DNA from: Saccharothrix coeruleofusca
Lineage (GTDB): Bacteria; Actinomycetota; Actinomycetes; Mycobacteriales; Pseudonocardiaceae
NCBI RefSeq assembly: GCF_014648515.1
Contig: NZ_BMRG01000015.1
Coordinates: forward strand, 31,620-95,619
Reading direction: 5' to 3'
Length of the DNA stretch: 64,000 nt
In this document: one piece after another, positions 8,102 to 17,017 of the stretch
How the letters are laid out: every line of letters starts with the position of its first letter
Position numbering within the stretch: position 1 is the stretch's first letter
Notes under the pieces: generated by a model
What the model saw: the letters and a program-made list of their open reading frames with translations, nothing else
The model's database searches: none
What the model was told of the DNA's origin: nothing
Made by a program: the position numbers and the translations under genes

Positions 8102-9165
8102 GCACCTCGTGGTCGTTGCTCGTCTCGCTGTTCCTGCTGGCCGCCAACGCTTTCTTCGTCGCCGCCGAGTTCGCCCTCATCGCCGCCAAGCGGCACCGCC
8201 TGGAGCAGGCGGCGGGCACCAGCCGCGCCGCGCGCGCGGCGGTGGCGGGCACCCGCGAGCTGTCGCTGATGCTGGCGGGCGCCCAGCTCGGCATCACCCT
8301 GTGCACGCTGGGACTGGGCGCGCTGGCCAAACCCGCTGTGGCCGACCTGGTCGGCCCGCCGCTGCGCGCGCTCGGCCTGCCCTCGGGCGCGTCCTCCGCC
8401 GTCGCGTTCACCACCAGCCTGGTGCTGGTGGTGTTCCTGCACATGGTCGTCGGCGAGATGGCCCCGAAGTCCTGGGCGATCTCCCACCCCGAGCGGTCGG
8501 CGCTGCTGCTGGCGCTGCCGTTCCGCGCCTTCGCCACGGCGACCCGCTGGCTGCTCAGCGGGCTCAACCGCACGACCAACGGGTTGCTGCGCCTGGCCAA
8601 GGTCCAGCCGCAGGAGGAGCTGGCGCAGGCCCACCGGCCGGAGGAGCTGCGGATGCTGGTGCGGCAGTCCGGCGAGCACGGGCTGATCCCCGAGGGCCAG
8701 CAGCGGCTGCTGACCAGGATGCTGCAGCTGCAGGCCACCACCCTGGCGCAGGTGGTGGTGCCCCTGGACCGCACGCTGACCGTCGCGGAGGGCACCACCG
8801 CGCGGGAGATCGAGCGCCGCAGCCGGGAGTCCGGGCGCTCCCGCTTCCCCGTCACCGCCCCCGACGGGCGGTTCGCGGGCCTGGTGCACGTCCGCGAGGC
8901 GGTGCGCGCCACGGCCCGCGGCCGCGCGTCGACCGCCCGCGACCTGATGACCGCGCCGCTGACGCTGCCCGCGACCATGCCCGTGGCCAGCGCGGTGACC
9001 GCGATGCGCGCGGACCGCGCGCAGCTGGCGCTGGTGTCCGACGCGGACGGTCGCGTGGTGGGCATCACCGCCCTGGAAGACCTCCTCGAAGAGCTGATCG
9101 GCGACTTCGAGGACGAAACCGACACACCCCTGCGCGCGAGCGCACCGCCTGGAGGAAAACCCTGA
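8098..9165 (+). CDS. DUF21/CBS-pair membrane protein lacking the CorC domain
   Basis: 355 residues. It has the same DUF21 membrane domain (LAGAQLGITLC; VVGEMAPKSWAI) and CBS pair as its upstream neighbour, but it stops after the second CBS domain. Paired long and short members side by side are a common actinobacterial arrangement and suggest a heteromeric assembly. The GTG start overlaps the upstream stop and the TGATG junction overlaps the downstream start, making a tightly coupled three-gene operon with the Spo0M-like gene. Confidence 0.9.
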   Translation: MSTSWSLLVSLFLLAANAFFVAAEFALIAAKRHRLEQAAGTSRAARAAVAGTRELSLMLAGAQLGITLCTLGLGALAKPAVADLVGPPLRALGLPSGASSAVAFTTSLVLVVFLHMVVGEMAPKSWAISHPERSALLLALPFRAFATATRWLLSGLNRTTNGLLRLAKVQPQEELAQAHRPEELRMLVRQSGEHGLIPEGQQRLLTRMLQLQATTLAQVVVPLDRTLTVAEGTTAREIERRSRESGRSRFPVTAPDGRFAGLVHVREAVRATARGRASTARDLMTAPLTLPATMPVASAVTAMRADRAQLALVSDADGRVVGITALEDLLEELIGDFEDETDTPLRASAPPGGKP

Positions 9166-10142
9166 TGTTCAAACGGATGCTCAGCGCTTTCGGCGTCGGC
9201 GGCCCGTCCGTGGACACCGTGCTGGACTCCCCGCACGCCACGCCCGGCCAGGTGATCACCGGCCAGGTCCGCATCCAGGGCGGCAGCGTCGACGCCCACA
9301 TCGACCAGATCGTGCTGTCGCTGGTCACCCGCGTCGAGGTCGAGCACGGCGACCACGAGTTCGGCGGCACGGCCGAGTTCCTGCGCCTGCCCGTCGCCCA
9401 GGGCGTCCGGGTGGCGGCGGGGCAGCCGCTGTCGGTGTCGTTCCAGCTGCCGCTGCCGTGGGAGACCCCGATCACCGCGGTGGGCGGGCAGCCGCTGCCG
9501 GGGATGACCGTGGGGGTGCGCACCGAGCTGGTCATCTCCGGCGCCCCCGACAAGGGCGACCTGGACCCGGTCCTGGTCGGGCCGCTGCCCTCCCAGGAGC
9601 GCGTGCTCGACGCCTTCGGGCAGCTGGGCTTCCAGTTCCGGGGCGCGGACGTGGAGGCGGGCCGGATCCACGGGGTGAACCAGCAGCTCGGCTTCTACCA
9701 GGAGATCGAGTTCTTCCCGCCCGCCCAGTTCGCCGGGCGGCTCAACCAGGTCGAGCTGACCTTCGTCACCAGCCCGCACGAGCTGGTCGTGGTGCTGGAG
9801 GCGGACAAGCGCGGCGGCCTGCTGCACTCCGGCGGCGACGCCTTCGGCCGCTTCCACGTCTCCCACCAGGACGCCGCGGGCACCGACTGGGTCTCCGCGA
9901 TCAACCAGTGGATGACGCAGGTCGCCGAGCGCGGCGGGCACGCCGCCTACGGGCACCCCGGTTACCCGCAGCCGGGCTACGGCCACCACGGGCACCACGG
10001 CCACCACGGTTCCGGCATGGGCGGGGTGGTCGCGGGCGCCGCGGCGGGCATCGTCGGCGGCATGGTCCTCGGCGAGGTCGTCGAGGAGGTCTTCGAGGAC
10101 GACGGCGGGGACTTCGGCGGGGACTTCGGCTTCGAGGAGTGA
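9165..10142 (+). CDS. Spo0M-like sporulation-control family protein
   Basis: 325 residues. The N-terminal about 240 residues match the arrestin-like Spo0M family (MFKRMLSAFGVGGPSVDTVL, then TPGQVITGQVRIQGG). The tail is unusual: a His/Gly/Tyr-rich stretch (about 265-285, repeats of GHHGHHG), a small Gly/Ala-rich hydrophobic segment, and an acidic end. Such tails suggest metal or surface binding, which would fit the cation-transport-like neighbours; that is inference. In Bacillus, Spo0M affects sporulation, but the actinomycete role is unclear. Confidence 0.85.
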   Translation: MFKRMLSAFGVGGPSVDTVLDSPHATPGQVITGQVRIQGGSVDAHIDQIVLSLVTRVEVEHGDHEFGGTAEFLRLPVAQGVRVAAGQPLSVSFQLPLPWETPITAVGGQPLPGMTVGVRTELVISGAPDKGDLDPVLVGPLPSQERVLDAFGQLGFQFRGADVEAGRIHGVNQQLGFYQEIEFFPPAQFAGRLNQVELTFVTSPHELVVVLEADKRGGLLHSGGDAFGRFHVSHQDAAGTDWVSAINQWMTQVAERGGHAAYGHPGYPQPGYGHHGHHGHHGSGMGGVVAGAAAGIVGGMVLGEVVEEVFEDDGGDFGGDFGFEE

Positions 10143-10149
10143 CCCGCTC

Positions 10150-10180
10150 GGCCCCGGCGGCGCGGCGCGCCGCCGGGGCC
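10150..10180. terminator. Bidirectional terminator hairpin
   Basis: 13-bp perfect arms (GGCCCCGGCGGCG, 10150-10162, and its complement 10168-10180) with a 5-base loop between the convergent Spo0M-like and CoA-ligase genes. Confidence 0.75.
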
Positions 10181-10188
10181 GCCCCCGG

Positions 10189-11652
10189 TCAGCGGCGGCC
10201 TGCCGAGTGGGCGGCCACCAGTAGTCGCTTGTCCGGCTTCCCGCTGGGCGCCAGCGGCACCTCGTCGATCACCGCGATGCGCGCGGGCACGCACGCCTGG
10301 CCGAGGTGCTCGCCCACCAGTGCCCGCAACGAGGCCACGTCGGGGGTCCGCCCCGCCGACGGCACCACGAAGGCGTGCACCGCCTCTCCGGTGTCCTCGT
10401 CGGGCACGCCGACCACGTGCGCCTCCGCGACGTCGGGGTGGGTGGCCAGCAGCCGTTCGATCGGCCCGGTGTAGTAGAGGTTGGCGTTGACGATGACCAC
10501 GTCCCGCGTGCGCCCGACCAGGTGCAGCCGCCCGTCGGCGTCGAAGCGGCCGAGGTCGCGCGTGCGCACCCAGCCGTCGACGAACACCCGCGCGGTCTCC
10601 TCCGGATCGGCCCAGTAGCCGGTGGCCTGCCCCTGGGTGCGCACGTACAGCTCACCGTCCACACCGGACGGCACCGGTTCGCCGTCCGGGCCGCGTGCCA
10701 CCACGTCCACGGGCGGGAACCCGACCGAGCCGGGGGTGTCCCACGGCGTGGCCATGGAGATCGTGCCGGTCTCGCTCTGCCCGTACCCGTGGAAGACGAC
10801 CGGCCCGAGCACGTCGAGCGCTTCGCGGTGCGCGGACGCCTCCAGCGGTGACCCGGACACCACCAGCGCCCGCAGGCCGCTCAGGTCGACGGGGGCGGTG
10901 CGCTGGGCGGCGACGAGCTTGCGCAGCCGCGGCACGGTGATCACGCTCGCGGACGCCCGGTGCTCGGTGAGCGCGCGGGGGAAGGCGGGCTGGTCGGCGA
11001 CGACCATGGTCCCGCCCGCGGCGATCGAGAGCACCCCGTACTCCAGCATCACCTGGCTGCTCAACGAGCCGAAGACCAGGTAGCGCCGCAGTCGGGGCGC
11101 CAGCTCCCGGATCGCGGGGGGCCACGCCTCCGGTCGGGCCGTCCACGCCGCGCCCAGCGCGGCGTAGGTCTGCGCGCAGGCCTTCGGGTCGCCGGTGCTG
11201 CCGCTGGTGCAGATGAGCCTGGCCACGTCGTGCGGGCGGCCGGACAGGCGCAGCGGGCCCTCCTCCTCGGGCGCGGTCAGCAGTTCGGCGACGGTCAGGG
11301 TCCTCGGCGCGTGCGGGGGCTCGGTGGCGGCGTCGGTCACCACCGCGTCGACGTGCAGGCCCATGACCTGCCGCAGCTGGCGGTCGGTCAGTCCCGGCCG
11401 CACACCGACGACCCGCGCCCCGACCACGTGGCAGGCCAGGATCGCCGCGAACGCCTCGGCGTTGACCCCCACGACCGCGGCGACACCGCTGCCCGGCCCG
11501 ATGCCCGCCGCCCGCAGCCCGGCCGCCAGCCGCCGGACCAGCCCGAGCAGCCCGGTCCCGCTGGTGCCGCGCGCGCCGTGCTCGAAGACGGTCCGGTCGC
11601 CCGCCGCGGCGAGCAGGTCCAGCACGCGCCGGGGGTAGGGCTCACCCGTCAC
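10189..11652 (-). CDS. ANL-superfamily acyl/aryl-CoA ligase
   Basis: 487 residues of the AMP-forming ligase superfamily, which activates a carboxylic acid as acyl-AMP and then thioester. The P-loop-like A3 motif is CTSGSTGDPKACAQT (about 148-162). Further motifs are A5 (YGQSETGTI), A7 and A8 (WVRTRDLGRFDADGRLHLVGRTRD), and A10 with the catalytic lysine (PLAPSGKPDKR, near 475). GTG 11652 overlaps the end of the upstream flavoprotein gene by 11 bases, so the two are translated together. With the aromatic amino-acid lyase across the divergent promoter, the likely substrate is a cinnamic or coumaric acid; this is inference. Confidence 0.88.
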   Translation of the reverse strand: MTGEPYPRRVLDLLAAAGDRTVFEHGARGTSGTGLLGLVRRLAAGLRAAGIGPGSGVAAVVGVNAEAFAAILACHVVGARVVGVRPGLTDRQLRQVMGLHVDAVVTDAATEPPHAPRTLTVAELLTAPEEEGPLRLSGRPHDVARLICTSGSTGDPKACAQTYAALGAAWTARPEAWPPAIRELAPRLRRYLVFGSLSSQVMLEYGVLSIAAGGTMVVADQPAFPRALTEHRASASVITVPRLRKLVAAQRTAPVDLSGLRALVVSGSPLEASAHREALDVLGPVVFHGYGQSETGTISMATPWDTPGSVGFPPVDVVARGPDGEPVPSGVDGELYVRTQGQATGYWADPEETARVFVDGWVRTRDLGRFDADGRLHLVGRTRDVVIVNANLYYTGPIERLLATHPDVAEAHVVGVPDEDTGEAVHAFVVPSAGRTPDVASLRALVGEHLGQACVPARIAVIDEVPLAPSGKPDKRLLVAAHSAGRR

Positions 11653-13195
11653 TGGCCAGGCACCCCTTGACGAACACCGCCAGCGGTTGCTGGTGCACCG
11701 ACGGCAGGTTCCACTCGTTCTCCAGGTTCTCGGCCAGGTGGTGGGTGCCCGCCAGCGCGCCGTGGCGGTAGTACCGCACCACCGGGTGCAGGTAGCTCGC
11801 GTCGTGGGCGTTGGCGGCGTCGTTCTCCGCCACGCGCGGGACGGAGATGTCGAACGGGTCGACGCTGTCGTGGTCGGGCCCGTACTCCAGCGTGGTGACG
11901 AACCGGTGCTCGGCGTCGCCGAGGCCGCCGTCGGCGATGTAGGCGGTCGGCACCTCTTCCTGGTACAGCGCGGTGGAATCGTCGACCGTGACCACGTCGC
12001 CCATCACGGCGAACTGCTGCCACAGGGCGGAGGAGCGGTTCACGCGGGCGATGATCGCGTCGCTGATGGCCTCGGGGGTGGGCTCGACCTTCTCCGCGGG
12101 CCAGTTCTCGCCGTGGTAGCGGCTGGCCAGGATGCGGTGCAGCGCCCGGACCCCGTACCGGAAGCCGTGGATGAACCCGCTGGTGGACTTCTTGAAGTCG
12201 CGCTGCTGGGTCACCGTGCCCGCGAAGTACAGGTCGGGCACGGTGGTCGACTCGTAGGCCGGGGTCTGCTCGGGGAAGCGGTCCTTGATGACCAGCGCCG
12301 GGCGGCAGCTTTCGTCGAACACCGAGGCGTCGAAGCGGAAGCCGGTGCAGGCGATCACCCGGTCGTAGAACAGCTCGCGCAGCTTCTCCACCGTGCGGGC
12401 GTAGCGGAACACCACCCGGTAGCGGCCGTCGTCGCGGCGCTCGATGCTCTCCACGGTGCCGTCCAGGACCGCGTTCTCGGACTTGAGCTGGTAGGTGTCG
12501 AGGAAGTTGTTGTTCACCGCGCGCAGGTGCCCGACGTAGTGCGTCTGCCAGGCCAGCTTGACCGAGTGCGGCCCGGCCAGGTGGATGACCGCGGCCTTCT
12601 CCACCAGCGCGTCGGCGGTCTCGAACCCGGAGTTGCCCTTGCCGATCACCAGGACCCGCTGGCCGGTGAAGGAGGCCGGGTCGGTGTCGAAGGTGTCGTA
12701 GCGCTCGGCGGTCTCGATGCCGGGGATCGGCGGGAGGTAGAGCTGGGACACCCCGGTGGCCATCACCAGCCGCCGCCCACGCCAGGTCCGTCCACTGTGG
12801 TCGGTGGCGGTGAAACCGCTGTCGTCCCTGCTGATCCGGGTGATGTCGGTGTCGTAGCGCACGCGCACACCGGTCTTCGAGGCGAAGTCGGACAGGTAGC
12901 GCACGAGATCGTCGGCGGCCGGGAAGTACCGCTCGCTGTAGCGGGTGAACAGCAGTTCCGGGTCGTCGCTGAGCAGCGAGTTCCAGTCCATCCGCATCCG
13001 CCGCTCCGGGTCCTGGGAGCCGGTGTGCACCTTGTTGATCGAGATCAGCTTGCGGTGGCGCGGGTACCGCGTGAAGAAGGTGCCGGGACCGCTGCCGCGC
13101 TCCAGGACGAGGTAGTCGTGACCGTCACGCTCCAGGTGGGCGGCGAGCTGCAACCCGGCGGGCCCGGCCCCGATGATCAGGTAGTCGTGCGTCAT
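11642..13195 (-). CDS. FAD-dependent NAD(P)-binding monooxygenase-like flavoprotein
   Basis: 517 residues with two Rossmann motifs: FAD-binding GAGPAGLQLA (about 7-16) and NADPH-binding VIGKGNSGFETADAL (about 180-194). It also has an ATGV-type motif (near 152) and the C-terminal FAD contact DLYFAGTVTQQRDF. This is the flavin-containing/Baeyer-Villiger monooxygenase-like layout, close to FOXRED2-type proteins. A C-terminal 130-residue extension follows. It is the first gene of an operon with the CoA ligase and diverges from the ammonia lyase. The substrate is unknown. Confidence 0.82.
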   Translation of the reverse strand: MTHDYLIIGAGPAGLQLAAHLERDGHDYLVLERGSGPGTFFTRYPRHRKLISINKVHTGSQDPERRMRMDWNSLLSDDPELLFTRYSERYFPAADDLVRYLSDFASKTGVRVRYDTDITRISRDDSGFTATDHSGRTWRGRRLVMATGVSQLYLPPIPGIETAERYDTFDTDPASFTGQRVLVIGKGNSGFETADALVEKAAVIHLAGPHSVKLAWQTHYVGHLRAVNNNFLDTYQLKSENAVLDGTVESIERRDDGRYRVVFRYARTVEKLRELFYDRVIACTGFRFDASVFDESCRPALVIKDRFPEQTPAYESTTVPDLYFAGTVTQQRDFKKSTSGFIHGFRYGVRALHRILASRYHGENWPAEKVEPTPEAISDAIIARVNRSSALWQQFAVMGDVVTVDDSTALYQEEVPTAYIADGGLGDAEHRFVTTLEYGPDHDSVDPFDISVPRVAENDAANAHDASYLHPVVRYYRHGALAGTHHLAENLENEWNLPSVHQQPLAVFVKGCLASDG

Positions 13196-13212
13196 GCCGG
13201 GGAAGTTACTGG

Positions 13213-13240
13213 CGTGATCTCAGAGCCTTCTGAGATCACG
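13213..13240. promoter_or_regulatory. Perfect palindrome in the lyase/monooxygenase divergent promoter
   Basis: 12-bp arms beginning CGTGATCTCAGA, separated by 4 bases. It is centred in the 62-base gap between the two divergent starts, 17 bases from each. This is a textbook shared operator position for a dimeric repressor that would silence both directions at once. No regulator gene adjoins. Confidence 0.75.
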
Positions 13241-13257
13241 TCCCTAGGGTCTGGGGC

Positions 13258-14805
13258 GTGCCCAGCAACGTGCCTGCCGACAACTCCGCCGAAGGCCCCA
13301 TCGACCTCGGCGCCCCGCTGAGCCTGACCGACCTGCGCCGCGCCGCGGCACCGGTGCCCGTGGTGCTCGGCGCCCCCGTGCGCGACCGGGTGGAGCGCGG
13401 CCGGGAGTTCCTGCGCTCCGTGCTGCGCGAGCAGGACCGCCCGGTCTACGGCGCGACGACCGGTTTCGGCGCCCTCGTCGGGTTCGCGGGCCGCCAGGAC
13501 GAGGCCGACCAGTGCGACAACACGCTGGCCCACCTGGGCGCGGGGCAGGGACCGGACCTGCCGCCCGAGGTGAGCCGGGCCGCGCTCCTGGTGCGCGCGT
13601 GGTCCCTCGCACAGGGCGTGTCCGGGGTGTCCGCGCACGTGGTCGACGGGCTCGCCGCGATGTTCGCGACCACGTTCGTCCCGGCGATCCCCCGCTACGG
13701 CTCGGTCGGCGCCAGCGGGGACCTGATCCCGCTGGCCTACGCCGCCCAGGCGCTGCGCGGCCGGGGCCACGCGCACTTCGACGGGCGGCGGATGCCCGCC
13801 GACGACGCGCTGCGCCTGGCCGGGCTGACCCCGTTGTCGCTCAACGGCCGCGACGCCCTCGCGCTGGTCAACGGCACCTCGCTGACCACCGCCGCGACGG
13901 CGCTGGCACTGGCCGAGATCCGGGCCTGCCACCGCGCGGTGTGCGCGCTGACCTGCCTGCTGGTCGACCTGCTCGGCTGCGATCCCGGCTTCCTCGACGC
14001 GCGCCTGCTCGGCGCGTACGGCCACGCGGGCGCGGGCGCCGTCGCCGAGGACATGCGCGGGGTCCTCGCCGGGCTCACCCCCAGCGGCACGCGCGCCTTG
14101 CAGGAGCCCTACAGCATCCGCTGCTCGCCGCAGCTGCTGGGCGCGGCCGAGGACGCCCTGCGCTACGTGGACGGCGTCATCCGGGCCGACCTGGGCAGCG
14201 TCAGCGACAACCCGCTGTTCTTCCCCGAGGACGGCTCGGTGGTGCACGGCGGCAACTTCTTCGGCCAGCCCGCCGCGTTCGCCGCCGACGTGCTGGCACT
14301 GGTGACCGCCCAGGTCGGCAACCTCGCCGAGCGGCAGCTCGACCTGCTGGTGGACCCGGCCCGCAACGGCGGCCTGCCACCGATGCTCGCGGCCGGTCCC
14401 GGCCAGCAGCACGGGTTGCAGGGCGTGCAGCTGGCCACCACGGCGTTCATCGCCGAACTCCGCCGCACCGCCACTCCCGCGAGCACGCAGAGCCTGCCGA
14501 CCAACCTGCACAACCAGGACGTCGTGCCGTTCGGCACGCAGGCCGCGCTGCGCGCCTACGACGGCGCCGCCCTGCTGCGCCTGCTGTGCGGCTCGCTGGC
14601 GCTGGGCCTGCGGCAGGCGGCGCACGTCGGCGCTCGCCGCCCCACCGCGCCCGGCTGCGCGCGGCTGCTGGACGCGCTGGTCGAGGCGATCCCGCCGGTC
14701 GACCCGGACCGCCCGCTGGACGCCGAGGTCCGCAGGGCCGCCGAGCTGGTCACCGCGCTGGACGCCCGGCTCGCGCCCGCGAGCACCACTCGGCCCGCCC
14801 GGTGA
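13258..14805 (+). CDS. MIO-type aromatic amino-acid ammonia-lyase (tyrosine-type signature)
   Basis: 515 residues of the HAL/PAL/TAL family, which eliminates ammonia from His, Phe or Tyr. The self-cyclising Ala-Ser-Gly of the MIO cofactor is at 152-154 (GSVGASGDLIP). The inner-loop tyrosine is in YGATTGFG (about 62-69), and NPLFFPEDG is conserved. The selectivity position reads HL in NTLAHLGAGQ (about 94); HL is typical of tyrosine lyases, versus FL for Phe and SH for His enzymes, so p-coumarate is the predicted product. GTG 13258 is the start. The last residues APASTTRPA come from a dispersed repeat. Confidence 0.85.
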   Translation: MPSNVPADNSAEGPIDLGAPLSLTDLRRAAAPVPVVLGAPVRDRVERGREFLRSVLREQDRPVYGATTGFGALVGFAGRQDEADQCDNTLAHLGAGQGPDLPPEVSRAALLVRAWSLAQGVSGVSAHVVDGLAAMFATTFVPAIPRYGSVGASGDLIPLAYAAQALRGRGHAHFDGRRMPADDALRLAGLTPLSLNGRDALALVNGTSLTTAATALALAEIRACHRAVCALTCLLVDLLGCDPGFLDARLLGAYGHAGAGAVAEDMRGVLAGLTPSGTRALQEPYSIRCSPQLLGAAEDALRYVDGVIRADLGSVSDNPLFFPEDGSVVHGGNFFGQPAAFAADVLALVTAQVGNLAERQLDLLVDPARNGGLPPMLAAGPGQQHGLQGVQLATTAFIAELRRTATPASTQSLPTNLHNQDVVPFGTQAALRAYDGAALLRLLCGSLALGLRQAAHVGARRPTAPGCARLLDALVEAIPPVDPDRPLDAEVRRAAELVTALDARLAPASTTRPAR

Positions 14806-14884
14806 CCGCCTCCCCGGCGACCCGGACGCGCGACTCAGGGTGCGCGAACGCGCGACTCGCGGTGTCCGGGCGCGCGACTGGCGG
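14779..14884 (+). repeat. Dispersed intergenic repeat, copy 1
   Basis: A 5' module (14779-14799, GCGAGCACCACTCGGCCCGC) followed by three diverged monomers of about 22 bases around GACGCGCGACTCGCGGTGTC (starts near 14824, 14846, 14868). It lies at a convergent junction. It encodes the C-terminus of the lyase on one strand and of the histidine kinase (RAPGHRESRVRAP) on the other. Copies 2 and 3 are at 42350 and 62172. Confidence 0.75.
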
Positions 14885-16118
14885 GCTTGCCACCGCGAGG
14901 AGCGGGGACCTGCGCGACCCCTGGCAGGCGGATGGTGAACTCCGCGCCGCGACCGGGGTGGCCGACGGCCTCCACCGTGCCGCCGTGGCTGGTGACGACC
15001 TCGCGGAGCAGGGCGAGGCCCAGCCCGTACCGGCGCTCCCCGGCCCCTGGTCCGCGGTGGAAGCGGTCGAACAGCCGGTCGGCCCAGGCCGGGTCGAACC
15101 CGTCACCGGTGTCGGCCACGGTCAGCGCGACCACTCCCCCGGCCCGCCCCATGCTCAGCGCGACCCGGCCGCCCGGCGGGGTGTGCCCGACCGCGTTGGC
15201 CAGCAGCTCGCCGACCGCGCGGCGCAGGGCCGAGTCCACGCCCCTGACCAGCAGGGGCCCGTCCGGGCGGTCGACGGTGAGGGTGAGCTGCCGCTCCGCC
15301 GCGCGCTCGGCCTCGGCGGCCACCGCGGACTCGGCGACCTCGGCCAGGTCGACCGGTCCGCGGTCGGCGTCGGCGGGGTCCGCGGTGAGCCGCGCGGACA
15401 GCAGCAGGTCGTCGATGATCTCGCCGAACCGGCGGATCGAGCCCGCGAGCCGGTCCAGCCCGGCCAGGTGCTCCACCGGCAGGGCCGCCGCCACCGCGCG
15501 GCGGCTGAGCACCTGCACCCTGGTGTACGCCCTGGCCACCGGGGTGCGCAGCTCGTGGCTGGCGTCGGTGATGAACCGGCGCTGCTTGGCCAGCGCCTCG
15601 GCCAGCGGCGCGACCGCCCGTCTGCCCACGACCACGCCGGTGACCACCGCGGCGAGCAGGCCCACCAGCTCGCCGACGGCCAGCGCGGCCAGCAGGAAGC
15701 GCCGGTCGGCCAGCTGGTAGCGCAGGTCGGCGACGGCCTGGACCGCGCCGCCGCCGCGGGGCTGCGTGCGGACCGCGTACGAGGTGCCGTCGCGCTCGAC
15801 GGTGCGCTCCACGGCCGACCGCGAGGCGCGCACCGCTTCCAGGTCTTCGCGCAGCGGGAACCCGGCGGGCCCCCGCGCCGGAGCGTCGTCGAGCGTGAAC
15901 AGCCACGTGCACGGGGGCGGGGCCGCCGGGTCGCCGCGCTCGGCGTTGTAGCGCAGCTCCCGCCACACCCGGTCGTCCTGCCGGTGGACCAGCACGCCGT
16001 AGGCGATGCAGCCGACCAGCGCGACCACCGCGGTGATCACCAGTCCGGTCAGCGCGCCGACCTTGACCCCCGCCCGCCGGACCGCGGCCCGCTCGGCCTG
16101 GGCCCACGACCCGCTCAC
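14835..16118 (-). CDS. Membrane sensor histidine kinase
   Basis: 427 residues. Two membrane helices (about 18-42 and 160-185) flank an extracellular sensor of about 115 residues that includes one Cys. A HAMP-like linker follows, then HisKA with the phospho-accepting His in DASHELRTP (about 202-210), and HATPase_c with N-box ELLANAVGHT and the DTGDGF G1 box. The kinase gene starts with GTG overlapping the regulator stop (GTGA). Its last residues fall in the dispersed repeat, so the C-terminal tail is probably neutral. The ligand is unknown. Confidence 0.92.
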   Translation of the reverse strand: MSGSWAQAERAAVRRAGVKVGALTGLVITAVVALVGCIAYGVLVHRQDDRVWRELRYNAERGDPAAPPPCTWLFTLDDAPARGPAGFPLREDLEAVRASRSAVERTVERDGTSYAVRTQPRGGGAVQAVADLRYQLADRRFLLAALAVGELVGLLAAVVTGVVVGRRAVAPLAEALAKQRRFITDASHELRTPVARAYTRVQVLSRRAVAAALPVEHLAGLDRLAGSIRRFGEIIDDLLLSARLTADPADADRGPVDLAEVAESAVAAEAERAAERQLTLTVDRPDGPLLVRGVDSALRRAVGELLANAVGHTPPGGRVALSMGRAGGVVALTVADTGDGFDPAWADRLFDRFHRGPGAGERRYGLGLALLREVVTSHGGTVEAVGHPGRGAEFTIRLPGVAQVPAPRGGKPASRAPGHRESRVRAP

Positions 16119-16801
16119 AGCGCGCCCAGCCGGTAGCCCCGGCCGTGCACCGTGCGCACCACCTGGCGGCCCAGCTTGCGCCGCAGGTAGTAGACGTAGG
16201 TGTCCACTATGGAGGGTGCGGGCGCTTCGTGGAAGACCTCGCGGCGCAACCGCGTCCGCGAGTGCACTGCCTCCGGTCGGCTCGCCAGCACCCGCAGCAG
16301 CTCGAACTCGCGCTGCGCGAGTCCCACCCGCTGCCCGTCGGGCAGCACGACCTCGCGCAGGCCGAGGTCCAGGTGCGCCGCGCCGACGCGCAGCACGCCG
16401 GTGGCCTCCAGCGCACGCCTGCTCAGCGCCCTGATCCGGGCGCTGAGCTCGTCCAGGTCGAACGGCTTGACCAGGTAGTCGTCGGCGCCCGCGTCCAGGC
16501 CGTCGACCCGGTCGCGCACCGTGCCCATCGCGGTCAGCAGCAGCGCCCTGGCCCGGACCTCCTTGGAGCGCAGCCGGACCAGCAGGTCCAGCCCGCCCAG
16601 CACGGGCAGCCCGCGGTCGATGACCACGACGTCGTAGCGGCGGGTCAGGCCCAGGTGCAGCCCCCGCTGACCGTCCGTGGCCACGTCCACGTCATAGCCC
16701 TCGTCGCTCAGCGCGCCGCTGAGCAGTTCCACGAGTTCGTCGTCGTCCTCGACCAGCAGCAGCCTGCAAGGGCCGGGTGGTCTTCGTCCGGTGGCCAGCA
16801 C
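16115..16801 (-). CDS. OmpR-family response regulator
   Basis: 228 residues. The receiver domain (about 12-125) has the acidic pair EDDDE, phospho-acceptor Asp in VVVIDRGLP (about 60), and Lys in YLVKPF (about 110). A winged-helix DNA-binding domain (135-228) ends RTVHGRGYRLG. It is the first gene of the pair with the histidine kinase. The GTG start at 16801 has no strong ribosome-binding site, so the first few residues are uncertain. Confidence 0.92.
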   Translation of the reverse strand: MLATGRRPPGPCRLLLVEDDDELVELLSGALSDEGYDVDVATDGQRGLHLGLTRRYDVVVIDRGLPVLGGLDLLVRLRSKEVRARALLLTAMGTVRDRVDGLDAGADDYLVKPFDLDELSARIRALSRRALEATGVLRVGAAHLDLGLREVVLPDGQRVGLAQREFELLRVLASRPEAVHSRTRLRREVFHEAPAPSIVDTYVYYLRRKLGRQVVRTVHGRGYRLGAL

Positions 16802-16944
16802 ACCGTCAGAATCCCACCGGACTTGATCTCGTCAAGCGACGAATGGATCACTGTGCGTGATTGACAGCAAACTCCGAAGTTCGGCCTTCCCGCGCCGCCC
16901 GACGATCGCGGGGAAGATTCCTCCGGGCCGCTGTCCATTCGGCG

Positions 16945-16999
16945 GTGTCCCGTTCGTGGTGATGTCGTGCGGCGGCCCCGCCGCACGACAGCGGGACAC
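16945..16999 (+). promoter_or_regulatory. Nested inverted repeats upstream of the DGPF/ECF42 operon
   Basis: Outer arms GTGTCCCG (16945-16952) and CGGGACAC (16992-16999) enclose inner arms GTCGTGCGGCGG (16964-16975) and its complement (16978-16989). They end 18 bases before the GTG start, so they fold in the leader or act as a compound operator. Confidence 0.55.
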
Positions 17000-17017
17000 G
17001 ACCCAGGGAGTCAGACC

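Noticed and set aside
13512-16136. Plus-strand open frame of about 870 codons over the lyase and histidine-kinase genes
   Set aside because: Low-complexity shadow of two well-recognised genes in other frames.
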